The notes below the pieces were generated by a model that saw nothing but the letters and a program-made list of their open reading frames with translations, did not search any database and was not told the origin of the DNA. A program made the translations under genes and the position numbers. A stretch of 37,774 nt of DNA. Source: a bacterium. GTDB lineage: Bacteria > Armatimonadota > Zipacnadia > Zipacnadales > UBA11051. This document shows positions 1-7,747 of this stretch, one piece after another. The stretch is from positions 1-37,774 of the forward strand of contig JAJFUB010000010.1 of the NCBI GenBank assembly GCA_021372615.1, in the 5' to 3' direction. Within the stretch, counting starts at the first letter, position 1. Every line of letters starts with the position of its first letter.

Positions 1-58
1 TGGGAGCGGTCACCGACCGCGATGATCGCCACCCGGTCGCGGTCGGTGACCGCTCCCA
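1..58. repeat. Perfect 22-bp inverted repeat (family A)
   Basis: Arms 1-22 and 37-58 are perfect reverse complements around a 14-base spacer. The core GAGCGGTCACCGACCGCG also makes up the three-copy array at 7748-7885, so this is a dispersed family. It lies just past the stop of the glycyl radical enzyme and could act as that gene's terminator on the minus strand, but there is no T-run. The element may extend beyond the window edge. Confidence 0.85.
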
Positions 59-95
59 CGCCCCCATTACCCCCTCATCCCACCATCCCGCCACC

Positions 96-2447
96 TCACC
101 CTCTATGGCGGTGGCGCTCAATGATCTCCAGTTGCAGCTCACGCGACAGGCTCGTGAAGCGCGCGGAGAAGCCGCCGACCCGCACGATCAGGTGATGGTA
201 CGCCCCCGGCGTGTCCAGCGCGCGCTTCAACTCCTCCACATCGGTCATGTTCCCCTGGAAGATGTGGCCGCCCTGGTCGGCGAAGACCTGCACGACCGAC
301 CGCAGCAACCCCTGGTTGATCCAGCTCGCATCCGTATCCCACATCGTCGAGGCCCCGCCGCTGACACGGTCGTGTGGTAGGGCCGTGCAGTCCTGCACCG
401 CCGTCCCGAGGCCCTTGCTCATCGCGCAGCTTTGCGGGGTGAGGCCATGGCCGACGGGCTGGCCGGATCTGCGCCCATCGGGCGACGCGCCCAGGCTCGC
501 GCCCATCTCCGGCGCCCACACAAAGGTGAAGATGATCGGCTTGACATAGCGCCCGTGGCGGTTGCGATAGGCATCGAAGATGTCGCAGATGTCCGTCAGC
601 AGGCGGGCCATCGTGGCCTGGGCGTCGGGATCGCCCGAACCGTACTTGGGGATCGCCAGCAGCCGTGCCCGCAGGTCCTCGTAGCCGACGAAATCCGCCC
701 GCAAGGCCGCGATGAGTGCGTCCGGGGTCACGAAGGCTTCGTCGAACACCGCGACCTTGACGGCGTGCAGGGCATCGGCCGCGTTCTGGACGCCCACGGG
801 CGTGCCGCCATAATCAGCATACCGTGCGCCGCCATCCTGCTGGCTGCGCCCGCGCTCCAGGCAGTCGGCGATCATCGAGGACTGCAGGAACGCCGGGCGG
901 CAGCGCGCCATCTCCTCGCTGTATACGTCCAGGCAGCGGAACTGAACAAACAGTGCCCGCCGCATCTCGGCCACGCAGGTGGCGTAGAACTCCTCGAAGC
1001 TCGCGCACTCGCGCAGCCCGCGCGGCACACTCAGCCGGTGCTGCTGCCCCGTGCGCAGGCACTCGCCGCCGGTGAGGACGAGTTCCACGGTCTTGGGCAC
1101 GTTGTAGGTGAACGAGAAGAGCAAGTCGGAGTTCATCCCGTGCGGGTTGATCTCCATGCACCCGCCGCACATGTACATGGCCGCGTCGGCGAAGGGCATC
1201 CGCCCCTCGTCCTTGCAGTGCGGCCTTCCAGACCCCTCGTAGTGCGGGCTCCCAGACCCCTCGTAGTGCGGGCTTCCAGCCCGCCCCGGCTGTGTCATGG
1301 CCCGGATGATCGGCTCGTCCACCAGTATCTGCGCGCGGTTCCCACCCTTGAGCATGTACTCCACGCAGCGGTCCCAGTACTCCGGCGGGTTCACGTTCGC
1401 CACGCGGGTGTAGACGGCCGGGTGGGTGAGGTTGAGTTGCTCGAAGGCGTCGAGCATCATGTAGGTCAGCGGCGTGACGGCATCGCCGCCGTCAGGTCCC
1501 ATGCCGCCGACGACGATGGTGTTGACATGGCCGTCGGACAGGTGGACCCGCTCGTCTATCTTGATGAACAGCTCGGCGACGAGTTCGGTCGCTTCCTGAT
1601 AGGAGATCGCCCCGGACTCCAGCCCCGCTTGCAGGTGCGGCCACAGAAAGTAGTCCAGGCGGCCGGGGCTATTGCCACCGTACGGGACCTCGTACATGAC
1701 GGCAAGCCACTGGAAGTAGTAGCTCTGGATGGCCTCGCGGAAGTGGCGCGCCGGGAGCGCCGGCACGCGCTCCATCACGGCGATGTTCTCTTCGATGAAC
1801 GTGCGTTCGGCATCGGTCGTGGCTGCCGCGAGCATCTCGCGCAGGGTCGCGACATGCCGGGCGTTCCACTCCAGCATGGCTTCGAGGAGGATGAGCACGC
1901 ACCGGTAGTACTCGCGCGCCCGGTCATCGGCTGCCCGGTCGAGCGCCTCCCGGTGCATGGCCATGAGGCCCTCGACGCCATGGTTCAGGATGAGATCGAA
2001 GTTCCACGCGATGTGCCCTGGCGCGGCCCCGCCGGAGATGATGTACGAGCCTTGTCCGGGGACGGGCTCGCGCTCGGGCCACTGGTTCGCCAGCTCGGCG
2101 AGCTCGGGGATCTCCGTTGCGATGCGCGCGGCGGCCGACGGGAAGGCGGAGAACTCCCCCCAGGAGCCGTCATAGAGCTGCGGGTCGGCGGCGCCATAGA
2201 ACTGCCCGTTGACGCGCTCGCCGGGGAAGAGACGCACGGGCTCGTTGACCATGGCATAGGCGAGCGAGCGGGCCTGCCGCTCGGCGAGGGGCAGGTGGAC
2301 ATAGAGCTCGAAGAAGGCGCGCTTCTGGTTCTCCCCCCGCAAGAGCGGCGCGCCGGCGGCGCCGCGTTCAGCAGCGGCCGCGGCGAGCGCGCGCAGGCGG
2401 TCGGTGAGGGTGAAGCGTTGCTTTGCGATGCGTTCGGCGATGGCCAT
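96..2447 (-). CDS. Glycyl radical enzyme (pyruvate formate-lyase-like), substrate unknown
   Basis: A 783-residue protein of the PFL/glycyl radical enzyme family, the usual length for the family. The active-site cysteine loop is GGCMEINPHG, with Cys430 in the GC-x-E context found in dehydratase and lyase members. The glycyl radical loop near the C-terminus is RVGGFSARF, with Gly759 as the likely radical residue. The enzyme should be cytoplasmic and oxygen-sensitive and should need a radical-SAM activase, which is absent from this window. The start at 2447 (MAIAERIAK) was chosen because upstream codons run into the tandem repeat array, and a GAGG lies just upstream. Residues about 388-414 are an in-frame repeat insertion (three 8-residue units related to SPHYEGSG) placed 16 residues before Cys430. 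Substrate cannot be assigned; PFL proper is unlikely, since PFL has a Cys-Cys pair. Confidence 0.9.
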   Translation of the reverse strand: MAIAERIAKQRFTLTDRLRALAAAAAERGAAGAPLLRGENQKRAFFELYVHLPLAERQARSLAYAMVNEPVRLFPGERVNGQFYGAADPQLYDGSWGEFSAFPSAAARIATEIPELAELANQWPEREPVPGQGSYIISGGAAPGHIAWNFDLILNHGVEGLMAMHREALDRAADDRAREYYRCVLILLEAMLEWNARHVATLREMLAAATTDAERTFIEENIAVMERVPALPARHFREAIQSYYFQWLAVMYEVPYGGNSPGRLDYFLWPHLQAGLESGAISYQEATELVAELFIKIDERVHLSDGHVNTIVVGGMGPDGGDAVTPLTYMMLDAFEQLNLTHPAVYTRVANVNPPEYWDRCVEYMLKGGNRAQILVDEPIIRAMTQPGRAGSPHYEGSGSPHYEGSGRPHCKDEGRMPFADAAMYMCGGCMEINPHGMNSDLLFSFTYNVPKTVELVLTGGECLRTGQQHRLSVPRGLRECASFEEFYATCVAEMRRALFVQFRCLDVYSEEMARCRPAFLQSSMIADCLERGRSQQDGGARYADYGGTPVGVQNAADALHAVKVAVFDEAFVTPDALIAALRADFVGYEDLRARLLAIPKYGSGDPDAQATMARLLTDICDIFDAYRNRHGRYVKPIIFTFVWAPEMGASLGASPDGRRSGQPVGHGLTPQSCAMSKGLGTAVQDCTALPHDRVSGGASTMWDTDASWINQGLLRSVVQVFADQGGHIFQGNMTDVEELKRALDTPGAYHHLIVRVGGFSARFTSLSRELQLEIIERHRHRG
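1205..1284. repeat. Family B in-frame repeat insertion inside the glycyl radical enzyme gene
   Basis: Three 24-base direct units (1205-1228 degenerate, 1229-1252, 1253-1276) end in a hairpin at 1268-1284 (GCGGGCT-TCC-AGCCCGC). The 24-base period keeps frame and encodes an 8-residue repeat (SPHYEGSG). On the coding strand the hairpin plus CACTAC tail also occurs at 23995-24016 inside another gene in a different reading frame, and in degenerate form at 21160-21181. Confidence 0.85.
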
Positions 2448-2501
2448 GGTTGCCTCACGATGTCCGGCGGCCCCGTTGGGGCGTGCACGGGTGGACCCGG
2501 G

Positions 2502-3060
2502 GTGGCCGCAGCCCGTGGGCTTCCGCCCACGGCTACGCACGTCGGCGCCTGCGGCGCGAACGGCCACGTCCTCGCCACTGGCCTCCAGGATAGGGCCGTG
2601 CCTCACGCGGCCCGAAGGGCCCGCCGCATGTAGCCACGAGCGCAAACTCGTGGACCTTCCGCCCACGGCTACGTACGTCGGCGCCTGCGGCGCGAAGGAC
2701 CACGTCCTCGCCACTGGCCTCCAGGATAGGGCCGTACCTCACACGGCCCGAAGGGCCCCGCCGTATGCAGCCACGGGCGTAAGCCCGTGGGCTCCCCACG
2801 GCTACGCACGTCGGCGCCTGCGGCGCGAAGGACCACGTCCTCGCCACTGGCCTCCAGGATAGGGCCGTACCTCACACGGCCCGAAGGGCCCGCCGTATGT
2901 AGCCACGGGCGTCAGCCCGTGGGCTTCCCCACGGCTACGTACGCCGGCGCCTGCGGCGCGAACGGCCACGTACTCGCCACTGGCCTGCAGGGCGAGGCCA
3001 TGCCTCACACGGCCCGAAGGGCCCGCCGCATGTAGCCACGGGCGTAAGCCCGTGGGGCCC
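2502..3060. repeat. Four-copy 133-136-bp tandem repeat array with alternative hairpins
   Basis: The anchor CGGCTAC(G/A)(C/T)ACG begins at 2530, 2666, 2799 and 2932, giving periods of 136, 133 and 133 bases, plus partial copies at both ends. Each unit holds GGCGCCTGCGGCGCGAA, a GGCCC-GAA-GGGCC hairpin and a hairpin such as 2771-2790 (CCACGGGC-GTAA-GCCCGTGG). The right arm of that hairpin can instead pair forward with CCCACGG, so two structures compete. Near 2632 the stem reads CCACGAG/CTCGTGG, a paired change that keeps base pairing. Open frames across the array are repeat-derived and not genes. The array fills most of the 2448-3138 gap between GH4 and the glycyl radical enzyme. Confidence 0.9.
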
Positions 3061-3092
3061 CGGCGTCCCTTCTCGCCATCTTCTCTCTGTAC

Positions 3093-3124
3093 GCCCCGAA
3101 GGGGCCGACGAGGCCCCCGGGGGC
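3093..3124 (-). terminator. Hairpin pair past the GH4 gene, possible terminator
   Basis: Two adjacent GC stems follow the GH4 stop on the minus strand: 3093-3105 (GCCCC-GAA-GGGGC) and the palindrome 3113-3124 (GCCCCCGGGGGC). No clear T-run follows, so this may be another repeat-family hairpin and not a true intrinsic terminator. Confidence 0.4.
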
Positions 3125-3138
3125 GATGAACTACGCCT

Positions 3139-4470
3139 CTACGGGAACTGCGGCAACCACTCCTTCGTGGCCGCGATCAGTTCCTCCACCATCGGCCGCG
3201 CGTCCGTCAGGTTCGACAGCAGCGGGTCCAGCGTCAGCACCGCCAGCGCCTTCTCGACGCTCCCCTCCAGCGCCGCCTCGACCGTCAGCTCCTCGCGCAA
3301 CACATGCGGGCGCAAGATCGCCTCGAGCGGCGGGCTGAGTGGGCTGGTGAGGCAGTGCACCCCCGTGCCGTCCAGCACCCCGCGCGTCTCCACGATCGCC
3401 CCCGCGGGCAGTTGCGGCACTTGCCCCGTGTTCGGGGCGTTCAGGTTGTCCTCGACCGTCATGCCCCCGCTCAGGGCGATCATCCAGCCCGCCATGTTGT
3501 CCATCGCCCGCTCCCCCACCAGCGGCGGTAGGGCCTCCTCACCAGTCAGCATCCGTTCCACCCGGGCGCGTCCCTCGGCGATGCCCCGCTGCCGCTCGGC
3601 CACCGAGGTCCGCACCAGGCCGTACTGCTCGATGCCATCGTGACGCTGGAACCACGGGAAGAACTCGGTCAGGTGCCGGTCGCTCATCGCCGGTAGGGCG
3701 CCGACCAGCGGCCAGAGCATCAGCCCGCACCGGAAACCGAAGATCGGGCCGAACACCGGGTCTCTCTCGGCCTGCGCTGGCGGCAACCTGAGCCACTCCT
3801 GCACACCCTTCTCGATGAGCAGGTCCTGCGCGGGCCGGCCGTCCACGGTCAGCTCGGTGAACCACGAGCAGTGGTCAATGCCGGTGTTGATGAAATGGAA
3901 GCGATCCAGGGGGCACTGGAAGAAGTCGGCCAGCATCCGCACACGGTTGCGCACGCCGTGGCAGACACCCAGCGCGCGAATGCCCGTCTCCTTGTTCACG
4001 ACCCGCGTCAGCGCGCACAGCGGGTTGGAGCAGTTGAGCATCCAGGCCCGCGGGCACAGGCGCTCCATGGCTCGCGCCATCTGCAGGTACACCGGCACGC
4101 CCCGCAGCGCCCGGTTCAGGCCACACGGTCCACCCGTGTCGCCGACGGTCATGGTGATGCCGTAGCGCTCGGGGATGGTCAGATCGGCGGCCATGGCCCG
4201 CAGGCCGCCGGTGGTGATGGTCACGACCACATAGTCGGCATCGGCAAAGGCAGCTTCCTGGTCCGTCGTCGCCGTGACCGTCGTCGCGAAGCCGCTGGCT
4301 TCCCTGAACTTCAGGGCGAGGCGGTGGGTCAGCTCGAGCGGGTCGGGGTTCAGGTCGAACATGACCAGCTCTGAGGTCCGCAGCGGCTCGGAACCGAGGA
4401 CATTGGCGAGCAGGTTGGGCGTCCAGGCAAAGCTCCCGGCGCCGACATGGACGATCTTGAGGTCCCTCAT
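3139..4470 (-). CDS. Glycoside hydrolase family 4 (NAD- and metal-dependent glycosidase)
   Basis: A 443-residue GH4 enzyme of normal family length. GH4 members cleave alpha- or beta-glycosides by an oxidation-elimination mechanism with NAD and a divalent metal, usually on intracellular phosphorylated or uronic sugars. The N-terminal Rossmann motif is VHVGAGSFAW (Gly10, Gly12); NCSNPL follows. The family metal ligands are visible as Cys170 in GVCHG and His200 in GIDHCSWF. The start ATG at 4468-4470 overlaps the TGA of the upstream URO-D-like gene (ATGA), which indicates translational coupling; an in-frame extension to 4788 would lie inside that gene and was dropped. Alpha-galacturonidase, alpha-glucuronidase and alpha-galactosidase are all possible; the sequence alone does not decide the sugar. 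Confidence 0.92.
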   Translation of the reverse strand: MRDLKIVHVGAGSFAWTPNLLANVLGSEPLRTSELVMFDLNPDPLELTHRLALKFREASGFATTVTATTDQEAAFADADYVVVTITTGGLRAMAADLTIPERYGITMTVGDTGGPCGLNRALRGVPVYLQMARAMERLCPRAWMLNCSNPLCALTRVVNKETGIRALGVCHGVRNRVRMLADFFQCPLDRFHFINTGIDHCSWFTELTVDGRPAQDLLIEKGVQEWLRLPPAQAERDPVFGPIFGFRCGLMLWPLVGALPAMSDRHLTEFFPWFQRHDGIEQYGLVRTSVAERQRGIAEGRARVERMLTGEEALPPLVGERAMDNMAGWMIALSGGMTVEDNLNAPNTGQVPQLPAGAIVETRGVLDGTGVHCLTSPLSPPLEAILRPHVLREELTVEAALEGSVEKALAVLTLDPLLSNLTDARPMVEELIAATKEWLPQFP

Positions 4471-5741
4471 AGCGACGCCCCGATCTCCTTCGCGGCCTCC
4501 GCCCACTCCCGCAGCCGCTCCGGCCGGCCGTCCACCGTCTCCAGCTCCTGCAGGACGATGTGCAGGGGCGTGCCTTTCGCGATGGTCAGCCCGCGCCGCA
4601 GGTGCTCCCGGATTGGGCCCATCGTCGGCGTGAATACCACGTCGGTCGCCTTCTGTCGCCACTCGATGCAATAGCGGTCGCCGACGGCCTCGACGAGCTT
4701 CTCCAGGTTCGTCCAGGCCGAGCAGACGAACTTGCGCAGGTTGGGGATGCTCAGCACGAGGGGGATCTTGTTGGTGAGGTCCTCGCAACAGCCGTAGTAC
4801 GTCAGGCCGAAGCGGGCCAGGATGGGCTCTTGGTAGTTGAGCAGGAACTCCTCATACTGGGCAGGGCCTACGCCCTGGAACTCCTGGCTCTCGCCCCGGC
4901 CCCAGAGGTCCTTGAGGCGGACACAGGCGACGGGTGCCGCGTCGTGTGCGGCGGGACCCGTCGCCGCGGTGGGGCCCGCCCCACACGACGCGGCACCCAC
5001 CGCCTCTACCGGCATCAGCCCGTCGCACGCCCACAGCCCACCGGTGTTCGGAGTCAGTACCCCCTGCTGCTCATACTGGTCCAGCAGCGCCAGGTTGCCG
5101 TCTCTCAGGGCCGCCATCAGCCGGTGGACCCACTCCGGGCGGTCCATCATGTCCACCAGCAGTTGCGTCACCCCGCGCAGTTGCGTGGCCCAGCCGTGCA
5201 ACCAGGCGCCGGGAGTGGGAATGGTGCAGGTGCGCTGCACCGGCAGGATGTCGCCGAGTAGCTCAGCGGTGCGTTCCAGGGCTTCCTGCGTGGCGCGTTC
5301 GTTGTGGACGTACCGGGGCGGGACGATCCGCTCGAGGTCCGCCTCGCTCTTGAGTGGTGGGTCATACGCCCAGGCGCCACGATACGACACGTCAGGGTGC
5401 GTGTAGCCGATGGGCAGCCCCCAGAAGTGCTCGCCCTGCAGCTCCATGACCGTGGCGACTTCCCAGTACGGGTTGATGACCGTATCGTCGCCGATGGTGA
5501 GCTTGTACAGCGACTGACGCATCGGCGCCTCGAGCTGGCGCAACCACGGGTCCCGGCAGACGTAGGCGCTGGCGGGGATCAGCTCGTGCCAGCAGCCGGC
5601 ATGGCAGATGACAGGGGAACGCTCGGGGAGACGCAGGGAGTGCACGTCGCGCCATAGCCGGCGGCGGAACGCCATCTCATCGCTGTGGGCCGCCTCGGCC
5701 AACTGGGCGGCGAGGGAGCGGACGACATCGCGGTCGGACAT
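4467..5741 (-). CDS. Uroporphyrinogen decarboxylase-like (URO-D/MtaA superfamily) protein
   Basis: A 424-residue protein resembling the divergent URO-D-fold proteins common in Armatimonadota, Lentisphaerae and Planctomycetes, which are thought to be methyltransferases or enzymes of unknown reaction and not heme enzymes. Recognisable parts are the PRYVHNERATQEALERT helix, YYGCCEDLTNKI (a Cys-Cys-Glu site in the position of the URO-D/MtaA metal or substrate loop) and the C-terminal TPTMGPIREHLRRGL segment. The start at 5741 (MSDRDVVRSL) has GAGGGTGA just upstream. It overlaps GH4 by 4 bases, so the two are probably made together, perhaps acting on the same glycoside. Residues about 248-271 (Ala/Gly/Pro-rich) are encoded by a palindromic insertion and are not expected in the fold. 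The exact reaction is unknown. Confidence 0.75.
   Translation of the reverse strand: MSDRDVVRSLAAQLAEAAHSDEMAFRRRLWRDVHSLRLPERSPVICHAGCWHELIPASAYVCRDPWLRQLEAPMRQSLYKLTIGDDTVINPYWEVATVMELQGEHFWGLPIGYTHPDVSYRGAWAYDPPLKSEADLERIVPPRYVHNERATQEALERTAELLGDILPVQRTCTIPTPGAWLHGWATQLRGVTQLLVDMMDRPEWVHRLMAALRDGNLALLDQYEQQGVLTPNTGGLWACDGLMPVEAVGAASCGAGPTAATGPAAHDAAPVACVRLKDLWGRGESQEFQGVGPAQYEEFLLNYQEPILARFGLTYYGCCEDLTNKIPLVLSIPNLRKFVCSAWTNLEKLVEAVGDRYCIEWRQKATDVVFTPTMGPIREHLRRGLTIAKGTPLHIVLQELETVDGRPERLREWAEAAKEIGASL
4932..4998. repeat. Family F palindromic insertion in the URO-D-like gene
   Basis: The 17-base arms 4932-4948 and 4982-4998 are perfect reverse complements. Between them lies a second nested GC-rich palindrome around 4949-4968. 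The whole is read in frame and adds an Ala/Gly/Pro-rich loop to the protein. I saw no second copy of this family in the window. Confidence 0.8.
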
Positions 5742-5815
5742 GACGGTCACCCTCGGGAGTGAGCTGCCGTCAGATTGTCCGCGTCGGCCCGCCACACCTG
5801 TCTCCGCCAGCAAAT

Positions 5816-5839
5816 GGGCCCGGCATCTCTGCCGGGCCC
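5816..5839 (-). terminator. Strong hairpin between prepilin and URO-D-like genes
   Basis: A perfect 10-bp stem (GGGCCCGGCA / TGCCGGGCCC) with a 4-base loop lies 60 bases past the prepilin stop on the minus strand, followed by ATTTG. It is well placed to end the prepilin transcript before the URO-D-like gene. The short T-run is weak, so termination efficiency is uncertain. The stretch 5840-5899 holds short direct repeats (GTCAGTCG, CTGTCCC) and no gene. Confidence 0.65.
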
Positions 5840-5899
5840 TGTGCTTGTCAGTCGCTAGCTGTCAGTCGTCAGCCGTTCCCTGTCCCCTGTCCCCTGCCG

Positions 5900-6556
5900 T
5901 CAAGGCGTCTCCAGCGCCGGCACCCACATGTACGACTGGTCGAGCTGGCTCTCCTTAGCCCACTTGGCGTGGCCATCGCCATAGCCCACGTTCACACCGT
6001 CGTTGTGGCGCTCGGGCTGGGAGGCATGCTTGAAGGTGTTGTCTGCGTCCACGCTGCCCAGACCCGCGGCGCTGATCTCCGCGGCGGTCGGCTCGCCCAG
6101 GCCGCTAAGGCTGTTGCACCACCATTCATTGCCCCGGCTGGTGGCCGTGGACCCGATCGCCTCGGGCGGCACGTCCATCAGCAGGATCTTCACGGCCGGG
6201 TCGAACATCGTGCCCTCGGAAGCCCCCGCTACCATATGGTTGACCGCATAGCCCATCTGCCGGTCCTTGCGGCTCGGGCAGACGTAGATCTGCCGGTTGT
6301 GGGTGTACGGGTAGATCAGGTCGTGCCAGTAGCCATTGGCGCCCAGATAGCCCGGGGTAACAATCTCATCGAAGTCCTGGGCATACATCTGGAAGGCCAT
6401 GCAGAGCTGGTGCACATTGCTGACACAGGCGGCCTGACGACCCTTCTCTCGCGCGCGGGCGAAGACGGGGAAGAGAATCGAGGCCAGGATCGAGATGATG
6501 GCAATGACCACCAACAGCTCGATGAGCGTGAAGCCTGCCCGTCGTTCGTGACTCAT
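5900..6556 (-). CDS. Type II secretion/type IV pilin-like prepilin, DUF1559-like
   Basis: A 218-residue protein with a class III prepilin leader: MSHERRAG then FTLIELLVVIAIISILA, cleaved after Gly8 with the conserved Glu at mature position 5. The sequence FPVFARAREKGRQAAC follows the helix, a hallmark of the large prepilin families I know from Armatimonadota. The C-terminal part carries the RHNDGVNVGYGDGHAKW motif seen in DUF1559/H-X9-DG proteins. It should be an exported pseudopilin or surface protein anchored by its N-terminal helix. The start at 6556 has GGGAAGGGAG upstream. It stands alone, with its own candidate promoter and a downstream hairpin. It contains three cysteines (positions about 45, 91, 146). 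The phylum-wide role of such proteins is not known. Confidence 0.9.
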   Translation of the reverse strand: MSHERRAGFTLIELLVVIAIISILASILFPVFARAREKGRQAACVSNVHQLCMAFQMYAQDFDEIVTPGYLGANGYWHDLIYPYTHNRQIYVCPSRKDRQMGYAVNHMVAGASEGTMFDPAVKILLMDVPPEAIGSTATSRGNEWWCNSLSGLGEPTAAEISAAGLGSVDADNTFKHASQPERHNDGVNVGYGDGHAKWAKESQLDQSYMWVPALETP

Positions 6557-6662
6557 GTTGGTAACTCCCTTCCCGCGACGGTGATACCCACGTACTGTGA
6601 CCCCAGCTGCCGGCGATTAGTTCCGTCTGCCCCCGCGCCGGGTTCCCATCGTTCTTGATGGA

Positions 6663-6689
6663 ATCTTACCACAATCATGAGCACCTCAA
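6663..6689 (-). promoter_or_regulatory. Candidate promoter for the prepilin gene
   Basis: On the minus strand TTGAGG (6684-6689) and TAAGAT (6663-6668) are 15 bases apart. The spacing is short, but TGG directly before TAAGAT gives an extended -10. It lies about 107 bases upstream of the prepilin start, in a locally AT-richer patch between a terminator-like hairpin and the gene. Confidence 0.45.
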
Positions 6690-6735
6690 TCAGGAAGACG
6701 GGCGCGCAGCGCACCCCATTCCCCACGACCGAAAG

Positions 6736-6761
6736 CGGGGCGGGGCGCAGGCCCCGCCCCG
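6736..6761 (-). terminator. 11-bp GC hairpin after the sugar isomerase gene
   Basis: The arms 6736-6746 and 6751-6761 are perfect reverse complements around a GCAG loop, 17 bases past the stop of the minus-strand isomerase gene. It separates that gene from the prepilin promoter. No T-run follows, so it may need Rho or may be a repeat-type hairpin. Confidence 0.6.
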
Positions 6762-6777
6762 TGGTCATCCGTCGGCC

Positions 6778-7563
6778 CTAGCTCTGCAGGATGAGCTGCA
6801 GGTGGGCGCCGGTGTCCAGGACCATCTGCTCCTGGAACTGGGTGTACTGCGCCAACTCGGCGGTCAGGTAGTCGTTGTAGCCGACGCCGCGCAGGGCGTT
6901 CATGATGCGCGGGAAGTCCACATTGCCGGTCAGCAGCGGCACGAAGTCGCGCTTCTGAATACTGAAGTCCTTGACATGGATCTTGCAGATGCGGTCACCG
7001 AGGATCTCGATCCACTGGTGCGGGTAGCCGTACATCAGGATGTTGCCCACATCGAAGTAGGCGCACACCAGCTCGTGCTCGAAGGCGTCCACATAGTCCC
7101 GCATCTCCAGCGGGCTGAGCAGGAACTTATTCCACACGTTCTCCATGCCCATGCGGACGCCGGTCTCCTCGGCGGTCGGGAGCAGCTCGCGGATGCTCTT
7201 CTGGGAGATCTCCCAGGCGGCGGCATAGGACACGTCCTCATTGACGACCGCCGGCACGACCAGGACCGTGTCCGCGCCGGCCCACTTGGCCACCCACAGC
7301 GCGTGCTTGATGCCCTCGACGGCCTGGACCCGCACCGCTTCATCGGTGCTCGACAGCGGGAACTGCCAGTGCGTGGAGGCCATCACACTGTGGACCTCGA
7401 TGCCGGCTGCGGTAGCGGCCGCCGCGAGTTGCTCGACCTCTGCCTGGGTCTCGTATGTGCTGGGGATCTCAACGCCGTCGAGGCCGGCCCGCTTGGCCAG
7501 AGCAAACCGTTCGGCCACAGACAGTTTGGTGGGCAGTGTGCCAAAGTAGATGCCCTTCTTCAC
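6778..7563 (-). CDS. Sugar phosphate isomerase/epimerase (xylose isomerase-like TIM barrel)
   Basis: A 261-residue AP-endonuclease-2 family TIM barrel, normal length for sugar isomerases/epimerases such as IolE/IolI, hydroxypyruvate isomerase or ketose 3-epimerase. The expected metal-site pattern is visible: GVEIPST, MENVWNKF (Glu), YFDVGN (Asp), IHVKDF (His-x-Lys-Asp) and a late TAELAQY Glu. The start is GTG at 7561-7563, since AGGAGG lies 7 bases upstream and the barrel's first strand (KKGIYFGTL) begins right there; the open frame further upstream runs into intergenic repeats. Likely role: interconversion of a keto sugar from polysaccharide breakdown. It is followed by a strong hairpin, so it is probably transcribed alone or as the last gene. 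Confidence 0.88.
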   Translation of the reverse strand: MKKGIYFGTLPTKLSVAERFALAKRAGLDGVEIPSTYETQAEVEQLAAAATAAGIEVHSVMASTHWQFPLSSTDEAVRVQAVEGIKHALWVAKWAGADTVLVVPAVVNEDVSYAAAWEISQKSIRELLPTAEETGVRMGMENVWNKFLLSPLEMRDYVDAFEHELVCAYFDVGNILMYGYPHQWIEILGDRICKIHVKDFSIQKRDFVPLLTGNVDFPRIMNALRGVGYNDYLTAELAQYTQFQEQMVLDTGAHLQLILQS

Positions 7564-7570
7564 CGGTGCG

Positions 7571-7576
7571 CCTCCT
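7571..7576 (-). promoter_or_regulatory. Shine-Dalgarno site fixing a GTG start
   Basis: AGGAGG on the minus strand, 7 bases from GTG at 7561-7563. It decides the start of the TIM-barrel isomerase against longer in-frame alternatives. Confidence 0.8.
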
Positions 7577-7747
7577 GTAGGGGAACGAGAACGTCTGCCT
7601 GCATCGCAGGTAGGGACAGGTTCGCCGGAGGCGCCAGGGCGACCTCCTGGCGTGGGGACTGGGGATTGGGGATTGGGGACTGAGATCCGGGATCCGGGAG
7701 CGGGGATGCTGGCGGACAGACGCACACCCTCCCCACCTCCGGTGTGG

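Noticed and set aside
432-2633. Long plus-strand open frame (733 residues)
   Set aside because: It is the antisense of the glycyl radical enzyme; composition is His/Gly/Arg-rich with no domain. High GC makes such shadows common.
2448-2714. N-terminal extension of the glycyl radical enzyme (89 residues)
   Set aside because: It is encoded by the tandem repeat array; the family starts at MAIAERIAK.
2502-3060. CRISPR array
   Set aside because: Units are 133-136 bases and nearly identical throughout; there are no short repeats separated by unique spacers and no cas genes.
7653-7681. Short GGGGATT/GGGGACT direct repeat as a regulatory site
   Set aside because: Simple low-complexity repeat with no link to a start or promoter; noted only as content of the gap.
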